Shown: in pieces, positions 8,677-17,294 of the stretch
How the letters are laid out: each line of letters starts with the position of its first letter
Numbering within the stretch: position 1 is the first letter of the stretch
DNA from: Massilia glaciei
GTDB lineage: Bacteria > Pseudomonadota > Gammaproteobacteria > Burkholderiales > Burkholderiaceae_D
Length of the DNA stretch: 64,000 nt
Reading direction: 5' to 3'
Assembly (NCBI RefSeq): GCF_003011895.2
Contig: NZ_PXWF02000121.1
Location: 78,431 to 142,430, forward strand
Position numbers and translations under genes: made by a program
Notes under the pieces: generated by a model
What the model saw: the letters and a program-made list of their open reading frames with translations, nothing else
What the model was told of the DNA's origin: nothing
Database searches by the model: none

Positions 8677-10747
8677 GTTGCGGCAGCACTTCGATCGACT
8701 CCAGCGCCAGTCCGAGCAGCCGGTCGTCGCGACCCCGCCCCAGCGAGCGCGGCGAGACGGGCTGCGGCACGGTGATCGTGACCACGCGCTGCGTGCCATC
8801 GGTCTCGAGCGGGAGCGCGACCCCGCCGACGCCGGCGGGCAGGCGGAACGGCATTTTCCGGCCGCCCATGTCCAACATGAACGCCTGCCCGGCGTTGGGG
8901 CCGAAGGCGCGCCCCCTGATCGCGAGCGTGAAGCGCCGCGGCAGCGGCGCGGCGAACCCGAGCACGACGCGTTCGCCGTTCGACCAGGCACCCCAATGCT
9001 CGGGGTCGGCGAGGCCATCGACCCGCTCCAACACCGAGCCCGACAAGGGCGCCACGAAATGGACGACCGTCCTGAGCCGGTACAGCGCGTAGTCGGCCGT
9101 TCGCAGCTCGGCGCGGCGCCCGCCCGCGAAGGCGTGCCGGCCCAGCACCAGCACCCACTCGCGGCGCGCGTCCGCCGGCGCCGGCGAGAACGGCGCGCCC
9201 GGCGCGAGGAAGCGTTCGCCCACATCGGGATTGTCGATTTGGAACATCGCGCGCGCCACCTCGGCGCGACCGCCCGCCACCAGCAGCCCGCTGGTGGCGG
9301 CCCCGCCCAGGTAGTGGCGCACCACCTTGCCGGCCTTGTCGGCGCCGCCCGGCTTCACGCCTGCGATCATTTTTTTCACCCCGGCCTCGCCCACGAGCGC
9401 GCCCAGGGGCAGCAGCGCGAACACGAACAGTTGCGCCGCCAGCTTGGGGCGCCATGCCCACAGCGCCAGCAGCAGCGCCAAGGACGCGACCCAGACGGCG
9501 TAGAGCGCGGGCCGCTTGGTCATGACGAACAATTCCGGCGCGTCGATGAAGGACAGCGAATAGGCGCTCTCGAGCATGAACGCCGCGTACAGCACGGCCC
9601 CGAGCAGCGCAAGCGCCACCAGCGCGGCCCTGGCCGGCGCGATTTTCCGTGGCGGCCGCGCCAGCGTCGCGGCGGCCACGATCAACAGCAGCGGAAACAG
9701 AAAATTGTAGTAACGCATATGCAGGCGGACGCCTTCGAGCGGGCCGCCGCCGGCGATCGTGGCCGTGAACAGCACCGTCATGCCGAGCGCCGCGCCAAGC
9801 ATGAGCACGCTGAACACGGCCAGCGTGCGCAGCTCGCCGCCGGCCTCGGCGCGAGCCTGCGCGCTCACGCCGAGCAGGGCCAGCGTGGCGAGCGGCATGC
9901 CCATGAGCAGCGCCAATCCCATCGCGTGGCCCTTCAAGCTGGTCAGCACGCCCGGCAGCAGGGCCGCGAGCGAGCCGACGGCGTCGCGGTTGCTGTGCGG
10001 GTGCGCCGCGTAGAAACGGCCGAGGATGGTCAGGCCCGCCTCGCCCGCGATCGCGTAGCCGAGCGCGAGCTTGACGACGGCCATCGCGAGCAGCGCGAGC
10101 AAACCCATCCATAAAGCGGTGGCCAGCCAGCGCCCGCGCGGTTGGCGCGCCAAGCACAGGTAAAGCATGAAGCCGCACAGCGCCGGGAGCAGGAACACGG
10201 CGTGCACCTTGATCACGCTCATCAGGCCGAGCATGGCGCCGGCGGCCAGCGCGTATGGCGCCGGCGGCGCGGCGCGGTAGCGCAGCGCGCCCCAGGCGAA
10301 CAGGGTGAAGGCGAAAAAATACATGACCTCGGGCATGAAGTACGCCGTGGTGGAATTGAGCGGCGCGAGCAGGCAGAGCGCCGCGACGAGCGCCGCGACC
10401 CGCTTGCGGCAGACGCGTTGTGCGATCAGGTAGATCAGCGGCGCGGTGGCGACGAACAGCAAGGCGTTGAGCACCCGCGCGCAATCGTAGAAACTCTCGC
10501 CGCAGGAGGACGTCGTGCTGAACAGGAAAAGGTAGAGGTAGGAAGGCAGCCGCGACTGTTCAAACGGGAGCAGGCGCGCCGCGCTGCTGTAGTACCACTC
10601 GTCGGCGAGCACCATCGGCGGGGTGCCGGCGTTGCGCAGAAGCAGGTAGAGGAATGCGCCGAACAGCGCCAGCGCAATGGCGCGCGCGGCGCCCGGCGCC
10701 AGATAATGCGCCGCCGGTTTGCGCGTGGTCGTGGGAAGCGTCGTCAT
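8672..10747 (-). CDS. Membrane glycosyltransferase of the GT-C (PMT/ArnT-like) type
   Basis: This 691-residue protein has about a dozen hydrophobic segments in residues 20-470. An acidic LADEWYYSS motif in the first periplasmic loop (about 48-56) is where GT-C enzymes place their catalytic aspartate or glutamate. The last 110 residues form a soluble beta-rich module (from about WGAWSNGERVVLGFAAPL) of a kind found at the end of some envelope glycan transferases. It probably moves a sugar from a lipid carrier to an acceptor on the periplasmic side, using the donor made and flipped by the two convergent genes. The exact acceptor is unknown. The start at 10747 is supported by length and by the first helix at residue 22. 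Confidence 0.72.
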   Translation of the reverse strand: MTTLPTTTRKPAAHYLAPGAARAIALALFGAFLYLLLRNAGTPPMVLADEWYYSSAARLLPFEQSRLPSYLYLFLFSTTSSCGESFYDCARVLNALLFVATAPLIYLIAQRVCRKRVAALVAALCLLAPLNSTTAYFMPEVMYFFAFTLFAWGALRYRAAPPAPYALAAGAMLGLMSVIKVHAVFLLPALCGFMLYLCLARQPRGRWLATALWMGLLALLAMAVVKLALGYAIAGEAGLTILGRFYAAHPHSNRDAVGSLAALLPGVLTSLKGHAMGLALLMGMPLATLALLGVSAQARAEAGGELRTLAVFSVLMLGAALGMTVLFTATIAGGGPLEGVRLHMRYYNFLFPLLLIVAAATLARPPRKIAPARAALVALALLGAVLYAAFMLESAYSLSFIDAPELFVMTKRPALYAVWVASLALLLALWAWRPKLAAQLFVFALLPLGALVGEAGVKKMIAGVKPGGADKAGKVVRHYLGGAATSGLLVAGGRAEVARAMFQIDNPDVGERFLAPGAPFSPAPADARREWVLVLGRHAFAGGRRAELRTADYALYRLRTVVHFVAPLSGSVLERVDGLADPEHWGAWSNGERVVLGFAAPLPRRFTLAIRGRAFGPNAGQAFMLDMGGRKMPFRLPAGVGGVALPLETDGTQRVVTITVPQPVSPRSLGRGRDDRLLGLALESIEVLPQP

Positions 10748-11225
10748 GGTGAAACCTTCGATGGCAATCGCGGAACGGCGGATTGTATACGAAATTACAA
10801 CAAAGACATTTGTATAACATCGACGTGCGCGCGTTTAGGCGACGGTATGCAAATATGCATAACATCGGGCATCGTCAAACAAAATTGAATAGTGGCGTAA
10901 ACCCGCGGGGTGGACCCGGTAAAAGGCGGCGCCGTCGTTGTTGCGTTGCCGTGCTAGCAGCGAGAAGGTGCTCGGAATACCCTAGAAGTCGGACTGCCCT
11001 TCAAGAGTGCCAGCATCGGCGCCGCCGCTGACTTCGGCCCGCGAAAGCGGGGTGAGGCGGGCGGCGAGCCTAATTTTCGCATGAACCCGCGAAAAAAAAG
11101 GCTCGACGCCCCCCTCACGACCCCGGTTTCGCTATCGAGCCGACTTCGCCTGCGGACAAGGCCGACAGGCTGCTAGCTTCTGTGCTTGTTGCCGCCTAAT
11201 GTAGCGAACTGCCGCTTACTGCTGC
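10748..11225. other. Intergenic region between membrane GT and rhlE
   Basis: There is no gene here. Next to the GT start, ATAACATCG occurs twice (10814-10822 and 10859-10867), and TATGCA-AATA-TGCATA (10846-10861) forms a small inverted repeat that could be an operator for the GT gene. A lone GCGAAAGCGGGG core of the REP-like family lies near 11040. The rhlE terminator lies at 11092-11141. Confidence 0.5.
11092..11141 (-). terminator. Likely intrinsic terminator of rhlE
   Basis: Read on the minus strand, GGCTCGA (from 11141) pairs with TCGAGCC (ending at 11100) and is followed by eight T (11099-11092). The loop is long (28 nt) and GC-rich, so efficiency is uncertain. It lies 85 bp after the rhlE stop. 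Confidence 0.5.
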
Positions 11226-12725
11226 CTACTGCTGCTTCGGCATGCCGCCCAACAGGGCCGCCACTTTTTGCTTGGCCGGCTTGATCGACGGGTTGCCGCT
11301 CGCGGGCGCGGCGGCGGCGGTCGGCGCGGCCGACGGCTCGTACGGCTTGAGGAACCATGGATCGACCTTTTCGCGGCGCGGCGACGGGCCGGTGCTGCGC
11401 ACCCGGTCGGGCCGTTCGAAGCGCTCGGTGCGCTCGGTGCGCTCGGCGCGTTCGGGCGCGCGCGACGGGGTCTCGGCGTCGCCGCGGCGGGCGCGCCGCT
11501 CCGGGGTGCGTTCGGCGTCGCGCGGCGGGCGCGCGCTCGACGGCGTGAAGCCCGGCACTTCGCCGCGCGTGATGGTTTGCTTGATCAGTTTTTCGATGTC
11601 GGTCAGCAGGCGCTCGTCCTTGTCCGAGAACACCGAGATCGCGTCGCCCGAGGCGCCCGCGCGGCCCGTGCGGCCGATCCGGTGCACGTAGTCTTCGGCG
11701 TTGTACGGCAGGTCGTAGTTGATCACGCACGGCAGGTCGGAGATGTCGAGCCCGCGCGCGGCGACGTCGGTCGCGACGAGCACGTCGATCTCGCCCTTTT
11801 TGAACGCCTCGAGCGCGGCCATGCGCTCCTGCTGGGTCTTGTCGCCATGGATCGCGGTGGCCTTGATGCCGCCCTGCTCGAGGTGGCGCGACAGGCGCGA
11901 GGCGCCGATCTTGGTGTTCGAAAACACCAGCACCTGCTTGAGGTCGCGTCCGCGGATCAGGTGCTCGACGACGTCGCGCTTGCTTTCCTCGGACACCTTG
12001 TAGACCACCTGGGTGACCTTGTCGGCGGTCTGGTTGCTGCGCGCCACTTCGATCGTGACCGGGTCGTTCAGGAAGCTGTTGGCGAGGCGTTTGATCTCCG
12101 GCGAGAAGGTCGCCGAGAACATCAGGTTCTGGCGCTTTTTCGGCAGCATGTTGATGATGCGCTGCAGGTCGGGCAAAAAGCCCATGTCGAGCATGCGGTC
12201 GGCCTCGTCCATGACGAGCATCTGCACCTGGTTGAGGCTGACGTTCTTTTGTTCCACATGGTCGAGCAGGCGGCCCGGGGTGGCGATCACGATCTCGACG
12301 CCGGCCTTGAGGATGATGGTCTGGCCCTTCATGTCCATGCCGCCGAACACGACGGTCGAGCGCAGCGACGTGTGGCGCGCGTAGGCCTTGACGTTCTCGG
12401 CCACCTGCACCGCCAGTTCGCGGGTCGGCGTGAGCACCAGCGCGCGCACGGGATGGCGCGCCGGCGAGGTGCTCGGGCTCGCGTGGGCGAGCAGCAACTG
12501 GATGATCGGCAGCGAAAAGCCGGCGGTTTTGCCGGTGCCGGTCTGGGCGGCGCCCATGACGTCGCGGCCCTGCAACACGATCGGGATCGCCTCGGCCTGG
12601 ATCGGGGTCGGGTGCACATACCCCTGGTCCGACAGCGCACGCAATATTTCGGGCGCGAGGCCGAAATCGGCAAAACGCACGGTGGGAGCGCTGTCGGCTT
12701 CGATGGTGATCGGTGTTTCGGGCAT
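11226..12725 (-). CDS. rhlE: DEAD-box ATP-dependent RNA helicase (RhlE type)
   Basis: This 499-residue cytoplasmic RNA helicase helps remodel structured RNA, for example in cold adaptation and ribosome assembly. All DEAD-box motifs are present: the Q-motif region (FADFGLAPEI...PTPIQ), AQTGTGKT (60-67), PTRELA, TPGR, DEAD, SAT and HRIGRTGRAG. The C-terminus is a low-complexity, charged RE/RT-rich tail (about 395-499), as usual for RhlE-like proteins. The ATG at 12725 begins the conserved part. The frame stays open upstream to 12896, but that extension has no family character and I take it as untranslated leader. Confidence 0.9.
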   Translation of the reverse strand: MPETPITIEADSAPTVRFADFGLAPEILRALSDQGYVHPTPIQAEAIPIVLQGRDVMGAAQTGTGKTAGFSLPIIQLLLAHASPSTSPARHPVRALVLTPTRELAVQVAENVKAYARHTSLRSTVVFGGMDMKGQTIILKAGVEIVIATPGRLLDHVEQKNVSLNQVQMLVMDEADRMLDMGFLPDLQRIINMLPKKRQNLMFSATFSPEIKRLANSFLNDPVTIEVARSNQTADKVTQVVYKVSEESKRDVVEHLIRGRDLKQVLVFSNTKIGASRLSRHLEQGGIKATAIHGDKTQQERMAALEAFKKGEIDVLVATDVAARGLDISDLPCVINYDLPYNAEDYVHRIGRTGRAGASGDAISVFSDKDERLLTDIEKLIKQTITRGEVPGFTPSSARPPRDAERTPERRARRGDAETPSRAPERAERTERTERFERPDRVRSTGPSPRREKVDPWFLKPYEPSAAPTAAAAPASGNPSIKPAKQKVAALLGGMPKQQ

Positions 12726-12916
12726 AAGTTTTCCGGACGATTTAATCGGGTGATCTACGGCCGGTCTGCGGTGAGCGGCTTTTTTGGAGGAACGCCAACG
12801 CGGGGGAACGCCTGACTGGACGGGAACGGGGCCGCCTGGTTGACAGGACCGGAGGCGATCGCGTCGGCAAAACCGGTCGCTAGGACGTAGATGCAATATT
12901 AGTGCCGTAAACGATA

Positions 12917-12958
12917 CCCTAAATCGACTTGGCTGTACATGGAATCATGAATTTAGGG
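12917..12958. promoter_or_regulatory. Inverted repeat upstream of rhlE
   Basis: CCCTAAAT (12917-12924) and ATTTAGGG (12951-12958) are a perfect 8-bp inverted repeat with 26 bp between. It lies about 190 bp before the rhlE ATG, in the 12726-13172 intergenic stretch. It could be an operator or an RNA hairpin in a long helicase leader. No other feature is clear there except a run of 11 C at 13010-13020. Confidence 0.3.
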
Positions 12959-13172
12959 GGCGATTCGGGGCTTTTTGTTACCGAAAGTGCAATGCGGCGA
13001 CGCACCCCGCCCCCCCCCCCGACGGCGCCCGGGCGGCCCGGATTTGGCGTTCAAATCAAGCAATTTATATGGCTGAAAAGTGCAAATTGATTGACAGGCG
13101 GCATTGCAAGCATCACAGTAAAGGTTGGTATCTATTAACAAAACAGGGGGGAACGCACAACGTTCCGAATCC

Positions 13173-16100
13173 ATGAACCTGCGCTGGCCCGACCCGGGCA
13201 TCCAACTGTCGCTCCTGCGCCGCGCGCTTGTGCTGCTGTTTTTGTTCGCGCTGGCCGGCACCGCCGCCGCGCAGGCGAACGCGACCCTGCGTTTCAAGCG
13301 CCTCGGCGCGCTCGGCTCGGACGAGCTGTCGGTGGTGTCGCTGCTGCAGGACCGGCAGGGGTACATCTGGATCGGCACCCATAGCGGCGGCCTGTACCGC
13401 TACGACGGCCACAACGCGATCAAGTACACGCACCACCCGGGCCGGGCGCGCAGCCTGCCGCACGACCGCGTCTCGGCGCTGTTCCAGGACCGTCAGGGGC
13501 GCATCTGGGCCGGCACCCAGAACGGCCTGGCCCGCTACGACCCGGCCACCAACGATTTCACGACCTTCGCGCCGCCGAGCGGCCCGCCCGCGCGCTTGAT
13601 CATCAAGTCGATCGTGCCCGACCCCGGGGGCGGCATGTGGCTCGCGACCTGGGGCGGCCTGCACCATTTCGACCCCGACAGCGGCGCGTTCCGGGGCTAC
13701 CTGCACGACGCCGGGCGCCCCGACAGCCTCAGCAGCAACGACTTGAACGCGATCGCGCTCGACCACAAGGGCGGGCTGTGGATCGGCACCTGGCCCGGCG
13801 GCCTCGACTATCTGGCGCCGGGCGCGCGCGGCTTCGCGCACTACCGGGTCGACGACGCGGCCGCGCCCGACGCCAAGCTCAATATCGTGCGCTCGCTGAT
13901 GTTCGACGCCGCGCGCACGCTGTGGATCGGGACCGAGGCCGGCATGGTGCGCTGGGACACCGGCGCGCCCTGGCGCGCGCGCGCGCGCCTGCCGGGCCCG
14001 GTCAGCCGGGTCGCCCACATCGTGGCCGACCGCACCGGCACCGTGTGGGCCGGAACGGTCTCGGCCGGGCTGCTGCGCTGGGACAAGGGCGGCGGCGCCA
14101 TGCGCCAGTTTATCAACCGCGCCAGCGACCCGCACAGCCTGCCCTCGAACAACATACCGGCCGTGATGCAGGACAGCAGCGGCATGCTGTGGATCGCCTC
14201 GTTCACCGACGGCATCGCGATGGTCAACCTCAACAGCCGCAGCTTCGAGCACATCATCCCGTTCGACACCACGCCCGACAACCCGGTTCCCAACAATTCG
14301 CTGCAGGCGATCGCGGGGGCGGGCGGCGACCGCCTGTGGCTGGCCACCAACACCGGGCTGGCGCTGTTCGACCGCGCCAGCGGCCGCGCGCTGCGGCACT
14401 ACCGGGCCGACCCGGGCAAGCCCGGCGCGCTGAGCCACAACATGATCTACAGCCTGCACCGGCAGGAGGGCGGCCCCCTGTGGGTCGGCACCTCGGCCGG
14501 GCTGAACCGGCTGGCGCACGAGGACGCGCGCTTCGAGGTGGTCAACTTCGGCAAGGGCGGCGCCGACTTCATCAACACCATCGCCCCCGGCGCGCCGGGC
14601 AAGCTGTGGCTGGGCACGGGCCGCGCCGTGTTCCACTACGACATCGCGCGCGGCGACTGGACCAGCTACGCGCACGACGAGCGCGACCCGCACAGCCGCA
14701 GCGTCGACGGCAGCACCTGCATCGTCGAGGACCGTCAGGGGCGCGTCTGGATGGGCTCGGAATGGAGCGCCGGCGGGCTCGACATGCTCGACAAAAAAAA
14801 CGGGCGCTTCCGCCATTTCCGGCACGCCGCCGGCGACCCGGCCTCGCTGTCGGACGACAACGTCTCGAGCCTGTACGAGGACGCCAGGGGGCGCGTGTGG
14901 GCCGGCACCGCCAAGGGGCTCGACCAGGTCGTCACCGGGGCCGACGGCCGGATCCGCTTCCGCCGCCACAGCGCGCAGGGCAGCGTGGGCCAGCTCAAGA
15001 TACTGGCGATCCGCGGCGACGCGGCCGGCATGCTGTGGCTGAGCACGGCGTCGGGCCTGCTACGGCTCGACCCGGAAAGCGGCAAGGTCGAGCGCTTTCG
15101 CAGCGCGGACGGGGTTTCGCAGGGCTTCACGCCGGGCTCGTCGCACACGGCGCCAAACGGCGTGCTGTACTTCGGCGGGGTCAAGGGCATGACCGCGGTC
15201 GAGCCCGGGGCCGTGCGCAAGGTCTCGTTCCCGCCGCAGGTCGCGATCACCGACGTGCGCGTGCAAAACCGCTCGCTGTGGGACGGCCCGGCGCCGCCCG
15301 GGGTGCGCGTGCGCGGCCCGCTGACGGCGCCGGCCGCGCTCACACTCGACCTGCGCCAGACCGTCATCTCGTTCGAATTCGCCGCCCTCCATTACACCGA
15401 CCCGGCCCGCAACAGCTACCGCTACCGGCTTGCCGGCTTCGACCGCGACTGGGTGCCGACCGACGCGGCGCACCGCAACGCGACCTACACCAACCTCGAT
15501 CCGGGCAGCTATGTGTTCGAGGTGCGCGCGGCCAACGACCAGGGCATCTGGGGCGCGCGCGCGGCGCGCGTCGAGCTCGACATCCTGCCGGCGTTCTGGC
15601 AGAGCTGGTGGTTCCGGCTGCTGGCCGGCGCGTTCGTGCTCGGCGCCCTGGCGCTGACCTACCGGCTGCGCATCGGCCTGCTCACGCAGCAGCGCCAGCA
15701 CCTGCGCGCGCTGGTGCGCGAGCGCACGCGCGAACTCGAGGAGAGCAACATCAAGCTGGCCAGGCTCTCGACCACCGACGCGCTGACCGGCATCACCAAC
15801 CGGCGCGGCTTCGACGAGGCGCTCGCGCGCGAATGGCAGCGCGCCAAGCGCAACGGCGAGCCGCTGGCGCTGGCGATGCTCGACGTCGATTGGTTCAAGC
15901 ATTACAACGACCACTACGGCCACCAGGCCGGCGACCAGTGCCTGCGCGCCGTGGCCGAGCTGATCGCCGCGCACGCGCGCCGCACCAGCGACCTGGTGGC
16001 GCGCTACGGCGGCGAGGAGTTCACCCTGCTGGCGCCGGCCACCGGCCTGGCCCAGATGCTGGCGATCGCCGAGGAGATCTGCGCCGCGCTCGCGCTGCTG

Positions 16101-16298
16101 GGCCTGCGGCACGAGAAGTCCGAGTTCGGCGCGGTGACCATCAGCATCGGCGTGGCCGCGATCCGGCCCGACCTCCAAGGCACGCCCGAGGGCCTGATCC
16201 ACGCGGCCGACCTGGCGCTGTACGTCGCCAAGCAGAACGGCCGCAACCGCGTGTCAGACGGGACCGGCGCGCCGCGGGTGGCGCCGGCCGGTGCATAG
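13173..16298 (+). CDS. Periplasmic beta-propeller sensor with GGDEF diguanylate cyclase
   Basis: This 1041-residue sensor makes cyclic di-GMP in response to an external signal. A signal sequence (to about residue 35) leads into two seven-bladed Reg_prop propellers (about 50-690). These repeat motifs such as GYIWIGTHSGGLYRYD and GRIWAGTQNGLARYD. A Y_Y_Y domain (about 720-800) follows, then one transmembrane helix (about 812-835) and a GGDEF domain with an intact GGEEF active site (about 945-949). RTSD five residues before GGEEF is the RxxD inhibitory site, so product feedback is expected. The gene may start at the TTG at 13125; I prefer the ATG at 13173 because it gives a clean signal peptide, but neither has a good ribosome site. 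Confidence 0.88.
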   Translation: MNLRWPDPGIQLSLLRRALVLLFLFALAGTAAAQANATLRFKRLGALGSDELSVVSLLQDRQGYIWIGTHSGGLYRYDGHNAIKYTHHPGRARSLPHDRVSALFQDRQGRIWAGTQNGLARYDPATNDFTTFAPPSGPPARLIIKSIVPDPGGGMWLATWGGLHHFDPDSGAFRGYLHDAGRPDSLSSNDLNAIALDHKGGLWIGTWPGGLDYLAPGARGFAHYRVDDAAAPDAKLNIVRSLMFDAARTLWIGTEAGMVRWDTGAPWRARARLPGPVSRVAHIVADRTGTVWAGTVSAGLLRWDKGGGAMRQFINRASDPHSLPSNNIPAVMQDSSGMLWIASFTDGIAMVNLNSRSFEHIIPFDTTPDNPVPNNSLQAIAGAGGDRLWLATNTGLALFDRASGRALRHYRADPGKPGALSHNMIYSLHRQEGGPLWVGTSAGLNRLAHEDARFEVVNFGKGGADFINTIAPGAPGKLWLGTGRAVFHYDIARGDWTSYAHDERDPHSRSVDGSTCIVEDRQGRVWMGSEWSAGGLDMLDKKNGRFRHFRHAAGDPASLSDDNVSSLYEDARGRVWAGTAKGLDQVVTGADGRIRFRRHSAQGSVGQLKILAIRGDAAGMLWLSTASGLLRLDPESGKVERFRSADGVSQGFTPGSSHTAPNGVLYFGGVKGMTAVEPGAVRKVSFPPQVAITDVRVQNRSLWDGPAPPGVRVRGPLTAPAALTLDLRQTVISFEFAALHYTDPARNSYRYRLAGFDRDWVPTDAAHRNATYTNLDPGSYVFEVRAANDQGIWGARAARVELDILPAFWQSWWFRLLAGAFVLGALALTYRLRIGLLTQQRQHLRALVRERTRELEESNIKLARLSTTDALTGITNRRGFDEALAREWQRAKRNGEPLALAMLDVDWFKHYNDHYGHQAGDQCLRAVAELIAAHARRTSDLVARYGGEEFTLLAPATGLAQMLAIAEEICAALALLGLRHEKSEFGAVTISIGVAAIRPDLQGTPEGLIHAADLALYVAKQNGRNRVSDGTGAPRVAPAGA

Positions 16299-16339
16299 GC
16301 CGGTGCGTGGGACGCTGCCAGCGGGCGCCCTATCGGCGC

Positions 16340-17197
16340 TCAGTGGGCCTGGTTCTCGGATATCTGCATTATTTTGGCGACGGCCTTCTTGTCGCCCTGC
16401 GCGCCGGCCTTGCGATACCATTGGAGCGCCTTTTGCGTGTCGACCGGGACCCCGATGCCGATTTCGTACATGCTCGCGAGGATGTTCTGGGCGGCGAGCG
16501 CGCCGCTGCCGGCCGCCTTCAACAGCCATTCGCGCGCCTGCGCGTAGTCTTTTTCGAGGCCCTCTCCGCGCGCGTACATCAGACCCAGATTGGTCTGGGC
16601 GTCGACATGCCCTTGTTCGGCCGCCTTCCTGAACCACTGCGCCGCCTGCCGCAGGTCTTGCGGCACGCCCTCGCCGCGCGCGTAAAGCAGTGCCAGGTTC
16701 GCCTGCGCGCCGGCGTGGCCCTGCGCCGCGGCCTGCTCGAACCACTGCGTCGACTCCTTGGGGTCGGGGCCGCCCGCCACGCCCTGCCGCGCCATCGCGC
16801 CGAGCCAGTTCTGGGCATCGGCGTCGCCCTGCGCGGCCGCCTTGCGGCTCCACTTGAAGGCCTCCTGCGCATCGGCCGCCACGCCCCTGCCCTCCTGGTA
16901 CATCAGGGCCAGGTTGTATTGCGCCGCGCCCAGTCCCTGGACGGCCGCTTTTTTGAACCAGGCGTACGCGGCGGCCTCGTCGCGCGGCATGCCGGCGCCG
17001 TCCAGGTACAGCGTGCCGACGTTGTTTTGCGCGCCCGGGTCGCCCGCCTTGGCCAGCGGCAGCCATTCTTTGAGGGCCGCCGCGTAGTCTTGCCGGGCAT
17101 GCGCCGCGACCCCCCCCTCGACCCCGGCGTGGGCCGCGGCCGCGACGAAGAGCAGGGAGATAATCAGACTGGAGCGAAGTCGCATAGCGGCGGCCAT
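16340..17197 (-). CDS. Secreted Sel1/TPR-like repeat protein
   Basis: This protein of about 285 residues starts with a signal peptide (LRSSLIISLLFVAAAAHA) and then has six or seven Sel1-like repeats of about 36 residues, each with the pattern A..WF.KAA.QG...AQ..L..MY..G.GV. Sel1 arrays are alpha-solenoid scaffolds for protein contacts in the periplasm. No catalytic motif is seen. The ATG at 17197 is chosen because the upstream ATG at 17242 adds 15 charged residues before the signal peptide; neither has a clear ribosome site. It is convergent with the GGDEF gene and separated from it by 41 bp. Confidence 0.78.
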   Translation of the reverse strand: MAAAMRLRSSLIISLLFVAAAAHAGVEGGVAAHARQDYAAALKEWLPLAKAGDPGAQNNVGTLYLDGAGMPRDEAAAYAWFKKAAVQGLGAAQYNLALMYQEGRGVAADAQEAFKWSRKAAAQGDADAQNWLGAMARQGVAGGPDPKESTQWFEQAAAQGHAGAQANLALLYARGEGVPQDLRQAAQWFRKAAEQGHVDAQTNLGLMYARGEGLEKDYAQAREWLLKAAGSGALAAQNILASMYEIGIGVPVDTQKALQWYRKAGAQGDKKAVAKIMQISENQAH

Positions 17198-17294
17198 TTC
17201 TTGGAGAGGACGACGGACAGAACCATTTACCCGGACGCGCATCCGGCTCGAACGGCGTGGGCCAAGATTACCCGATCGGCGGCCGGCGGTCGAT

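Noticed and set aside
11157..11172. Terminal repeat of the 163-bp element near 11160 (GCCGACAGGCTGCTAG)
   Set aside because: Only part of the 17-bp end matches and no partner end or body is present.
12726..12896. 57-codon N-terminal extension of RhlE
   Set aside because: Arg/Pro/Ser-rich, no family similarity, and the Q-motif region starts normally after the ATG at 12725.
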